A DNA stretch of 64,000 nt from NCBI GenBank assembly GCA_964453595.1, contig CAYVOQ010000004.1:1-64000 (forward strand). The letters are read 5' to 3'. The stretch is from BACL14 sp964453595. GTDB taxonomy: Bacteria; Pseudomonadota; Gammaproteobacteria; Burkholderiales; Methylophilaceae. The notes below the pieces were generated by a model that searched no databases, was not told where the DNA came from, and saw nothing but the letters and a program-made list of their open reading frames with translations. Below are positions 62,105-64,000 of the stretch, piece by piece (the stretch's first letter is position 1; every line of letters begins with the position of its first letter). The position numbers and the translations under genes were made by a program.

Positions 62105-62633
62105 ATTTGCTCTATACCTTCTATTTCTTTTTTTGTTTGCTTGTCAATCAATAAGAATTGAGGACTATCAAAAATTTACCTCAGAGGAATTCTCTAAAAC
62201 TTACTCAAATTTCAAGCCAAAAGATATAACAGGCAAATTTACCTATTACATTAAAGAAAAGGGATATTCTGGCTCTTTAAGGATTTCACAAAAAAATAAC
62301 GTTACAAACCTGATTATATTAACACCGCTAAATTCTATACTAGCGAAAGTTAAAATTTTTAGTGACGGAGGTGTAGAAATAAACTCAATTAACAACGAGG
62401 AATTTAACAAAACAGACCTAAATGAACTAATGAGACAGAAAGATTTACTGGATGATTTAATAAAAATTTCATTTACAGATTTCACAAACATCAGTAAAAG
62501 TATTCAAATTATCAATCGGGACTATTCTATTTGTATTGATAAATTTAAATTAGAGCAAAATCAATTTCTTCCCGAAGAAATAAAAATTAAATTTAAGCAG
62601 CATGAAATGAACCTTCTCTATTTTTATTCTTAA
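62076..62633 (+). CDS. lolB: Outer-membrane lipoprotein receptor LolB
   Basis: LolB inserts lipoproteins from LolA into the outer membrane. The start is a TTG at 62076 giving a proper lipoprotein signal (basic KLPRNLANK, hydrophobic FALYLLFLFLF, lipobox LFAC). A TTG at 62046 would add ten residues; no in-frame ATG precedes the lipobox. The LolB fold (about 35-185) is weakly conserved, with ITGKFTYYIKEKGYSGSLRI as the first strands. The position between the TPR gene and ispE is the usual one and supports the call. Confidence 0.83.
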   Translation: MKLPRNLANKFALYLLFLFLFACQSIRIEDYQKFTSEEFSKTYSNFKPKDITGKFTYYIKEKGYSGSLRISQKNNVTNLIILTPLNSILAKVKIFSDGGVEINSINNEEFNKTDLNELMRQKDLLDDLIKISFTDFTNISKSIQIINRDYSICIDKFKLEQNQFLPEEIKIKFKQHEMNLLYFYS

Positions 62634-62639
62634 AAAATA

Positions 62640-63509
62640 ATGAGAACTAATCAACCCATAACACTTAAGTCGCCAGCAAAATTAAATCTTTTTTTGAAAA
62701 TTCTTAAAAAAAGAGAAGATCATTATCATGAACTTCAGAGCACCTTTCAATTTATTGATCTATATGATGTCCTGACATTTAAATTTACAAAATCAACTAA
62801 AAAAAAAGAAGTGGTTGTTAGCAACCCAACTATTAACTGCAAGGCTCAAGAAGACCTTATATATAAGGCAGCCCAAAGTCTATTACCAGATGGATATAGG
62901 GTTGAAATTATTGTTGAAAAAAATATTCCAGAAGGTGGTGGTCTGGGAGGGGGAAGCTCAAATGCAGCTTTGACACTGCTAACTATTAATCATCTATTAA
63001 GCTTAAACAATAGCCAAGACAACTTAATTAATCTTGGTCAATCCTTAGGTGCAGATATCCCTTTTTTTTTAGGGCAGTCAAACGCATTCGTTGAAGGCAT
63101 AGGTGAAAAAATTACACCTCTAAATATCCCTGAAAAACACTTCCTTTTAATTTATCCTGGAGTCAAAGTAAGCACCCAAGAAATTTTTAAGGAATTTAAA
63201 TTGACAAAAGAAACAAAACCCTTGAAAATTACGGGTTCACGAAATGATGATAATTATAAAATACCTTATAATTATAATGATTTAGAAAATGTGACTTTGA
63301 GCAAATATCCTGATATTGCTCTACAAATGAATTTATTAAAAGAACTTGGGCAGCCAAGACTTACTGGCACTGGCTCCTGTTTTTTTATAGAAATGCAAAA
63401 AGATGTTTTAAATAAATTAGATCTTGATGCGTTAAAACTAATTAAAAATGCGAAGAGTTTCAAAGTAAAAGGATTAATTAAAAATCCAATTTACGACCAT
63501 TTTTTATAG
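62640..63509 (+). CDS. ispE: 4-diphosphocytidyl-2-C-methyl-D-erythritol kinase
   Basis: A 289-residue GHMP kinase of the non-mevalonate isoprenoid pathway. The start TLKSPAKLNLFLKIL carries the conserved Lys and Asn. The ATP loop is PEGGGLGGGSSNAA (97-110). The third motif is GSCFFIEM near residue 244. It follows lolB by 6 bases. Its TAG stop shares two bases with the following tRNA gene. Confidence 0.96.
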   Translation: MRTNQPITLKSPAKLNLFLKILKKREDHYHELQSTFQFIDLYDVLTFKFTKSTKKKEVVVSNPTINCKAQEDLIYKAAQSLLPDGYRVEIIVEKNIPEGGGLGGGSSNAALTLLTINHLLSLNNSQDNLINLGQSLGADIPFFLGQSNAFVEGIGEKITPLNIPEKHFLLIYPGVKVSTQEIFKEFKLTKETKPLKITGSRNDDNYKIPYNYNDLENVTLSKYPDIALQMNLLKELGQPRLTGTGSCFFIEMQKDVLNKLDLDALKLIKNAKSFKVKGLIKNPIYDHFL

Positions 63510-63584
63510 GGGAGTCGCCAAGCTGGTTAAGGCACAGGGTTTTGATCCCTGCATGCGAAGGTTCGAATCCTTCCTCCCCTGCCA
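63508..63584 (+). tRNA. tRNA-Gln (anticodon TTG)
   Basis: A 77-base cloverleaf. The acceptor AGGGGAG pairs with CTCCCCT, with discriminator G and an encoded CCA (63582-63584). The anticodon stem CAGGG/CCCTG closes the loop TTTTGAT, so the anticodon is TTG. The T arm is GAAGG TTCGAAT CCTTC. Its first two bases lie within the ispE stop codon. Confidence 0.97.
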
Positions 63585-63610
63585 TTATTTATATTTAGTT
63601 GGAGAAAACG

Positions 63611-64000
63611 TTGGATAATCACAGCTTGATGGTGTTCACAGGAAATGCAAATCCTGGCTTGGCTGAAAAAGTGGCGAAACACTTGAATATAAAAATTGGT
63701 AAGTCTAATGTCGGAAAATTTAGCGATGGTGAAACCATGGTTGAGCTTTTGGAGAACGTCAGAGGTAAGGATGTTTTCATTCTCCAGTCAACAAGCTCTC
63801 CAACAAATGATAATCTAATGGAAATAATGGTCATTGCTGATGCTCTAAGAAGATCATCTGCAGGAAGAATCACAGCCGCTATCCCTTATCTTGGCTATTC
63901 CAGACAAGATCGAAGACCAAGGTCAGCAAGGGTGGCAATCACAGCAAAAGTAGTTGCGAATATGCTTACAAGCGTTGGTGTCAACAGGGTTCTCACTATG
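63611..64000 (+). CDS. prs: Ribose-phosphate pyrophosphokinase, N-terminal part
   Basis: The first 130 residues of PRPP synthetase, cut by the right edge. The start is TTG at 63611 with GGAG six bases upstream. MVFTGNANPGLAEKVAKHL, KFSDGETMVELLENVRG and IPYLGYSRQDRRPRSARV (the ATP loop) are diagnostic. It follows tRNA-Gln, as in many betaproteobacteria where rplY and pth come next. PRPP supplies nucleotides, His and Trp. Confidence 0.96.
   Translation, partial: MDNHSLMVFTGNANPGLAEKVAKHLNIKIGKSNVGKFSDGETMVELLENVRGKDVFILQSTSSPTNDNLMEIMVIADALRRSSAGRITAAIPYLGYSRQDRRPRSARVAITAKVVANMLTSVGVNRVLTM

Noticed and set aside
1..64000. CRISPR arrays, insertion sequences, prophage genes, toxin-antitoxin pairs
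   Set aside because: No regularly spaced repeats, transposase, integrase or phage genes were recognised on either strand.

Overview
The window is 64 kb of chromosome from a streamlined, AT-rich Gram-negative bacterium, most likely a betaproteobacterium close to the Methylophilaceae (OM43 / Candidatus Methylopumilus-like aquatic methylotrophs). This assignment is an inference from gene order and gene content, not from a search. The order lolB-ispE-tRNA-Gln-prs, the run ftsY-ftsE-ftsX-rpoH, the run DUF971-ubiE-ubiJ-ubiB, hrcA next to hemH, and edd-eda all fit. Genes are packed with overlaps or gaps of a few bases. No gene-free stretch exceeds 300 bases; the longest is about 190 bases, upstream of the TPR gene. 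I see no insertion sequences, prophage, CRISPR array or toxin-antitoxin pair.

Layout. Bases 1-7499 hold the start of a phosphate-type porin gene, a beta-carbonic anhydrase, lysS, prfB (with its programmed frameshift) and the pstSCAB phosphate importer. Both the porin and pstS have a PHO box placed identically relative to a -10 hexamer. Bases 7500-24794 are mostly minus-strand housekeeping genes: glmM, folP, ftsH, rlmE, a SulP transporter plus second carbonic anhydrase, greA, carAB, dapB, bamE, recN and nadK, with yhbY and fur on the plus strand. Bases 24880-31188 carry hrcA, hemH and an LPS inner-core run (hldD, hldE, waaF-like, a family 2 glycosyltransferase). Bases 31183-38089, on the minus strand, carry an apparent operon mixing two LPS-kinase-like genes, a carbamoyltransferase, the Entner-Doudoroff pair edd/eda and a HAD phosphatase. 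waaC is divergent from it.

Bases 39067-42849 hold grpE, dnaK and dnaJ, with sigma-32 promoters before grpE and dnaK. Bases 42857-47131 run on the minus strand: two M16 peptidases, rsmD, coaD, fdx and gloA. Bases 47221-55474 run on the plus strand: ftsY, ftsE, ftsX, rpoH (with a perfect CIRCE operator), DUF971, ubiE, ubiJ, ubiB and a sodium:solute symporter. Bases 55457-60226 hold mutM and a Gld-like ABC exporter operon of unknown function. The window ends with a TPR protein, lolB, ispE, tRNA-Gln(TTG) and the start of prs.

The genes suggest several linked systems. Low phosphate would induce both outer-membrane and inner-membrane phosphate uptake. The heat-shock response appears wired as HrcA acting on rpoH and sigma-32 acting on grpE/dnaK, with hrcA in the same window. 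Carbon handling includes two carbonic anhydrases, one coupled to a candidate bicarbonate transporter, and the Entner-Doudoroff enzymes. The LPS core genes are split into two blocks. I found no clearly new multi-gene system. The most interesting points are the rpoH CIRCE wiring, the tandem-kinase LPS gene and its carbamoyltransferase neighbour, the SulP-carbonic anhydrase insertion, and an rsmD gene with no ordinary start codon.
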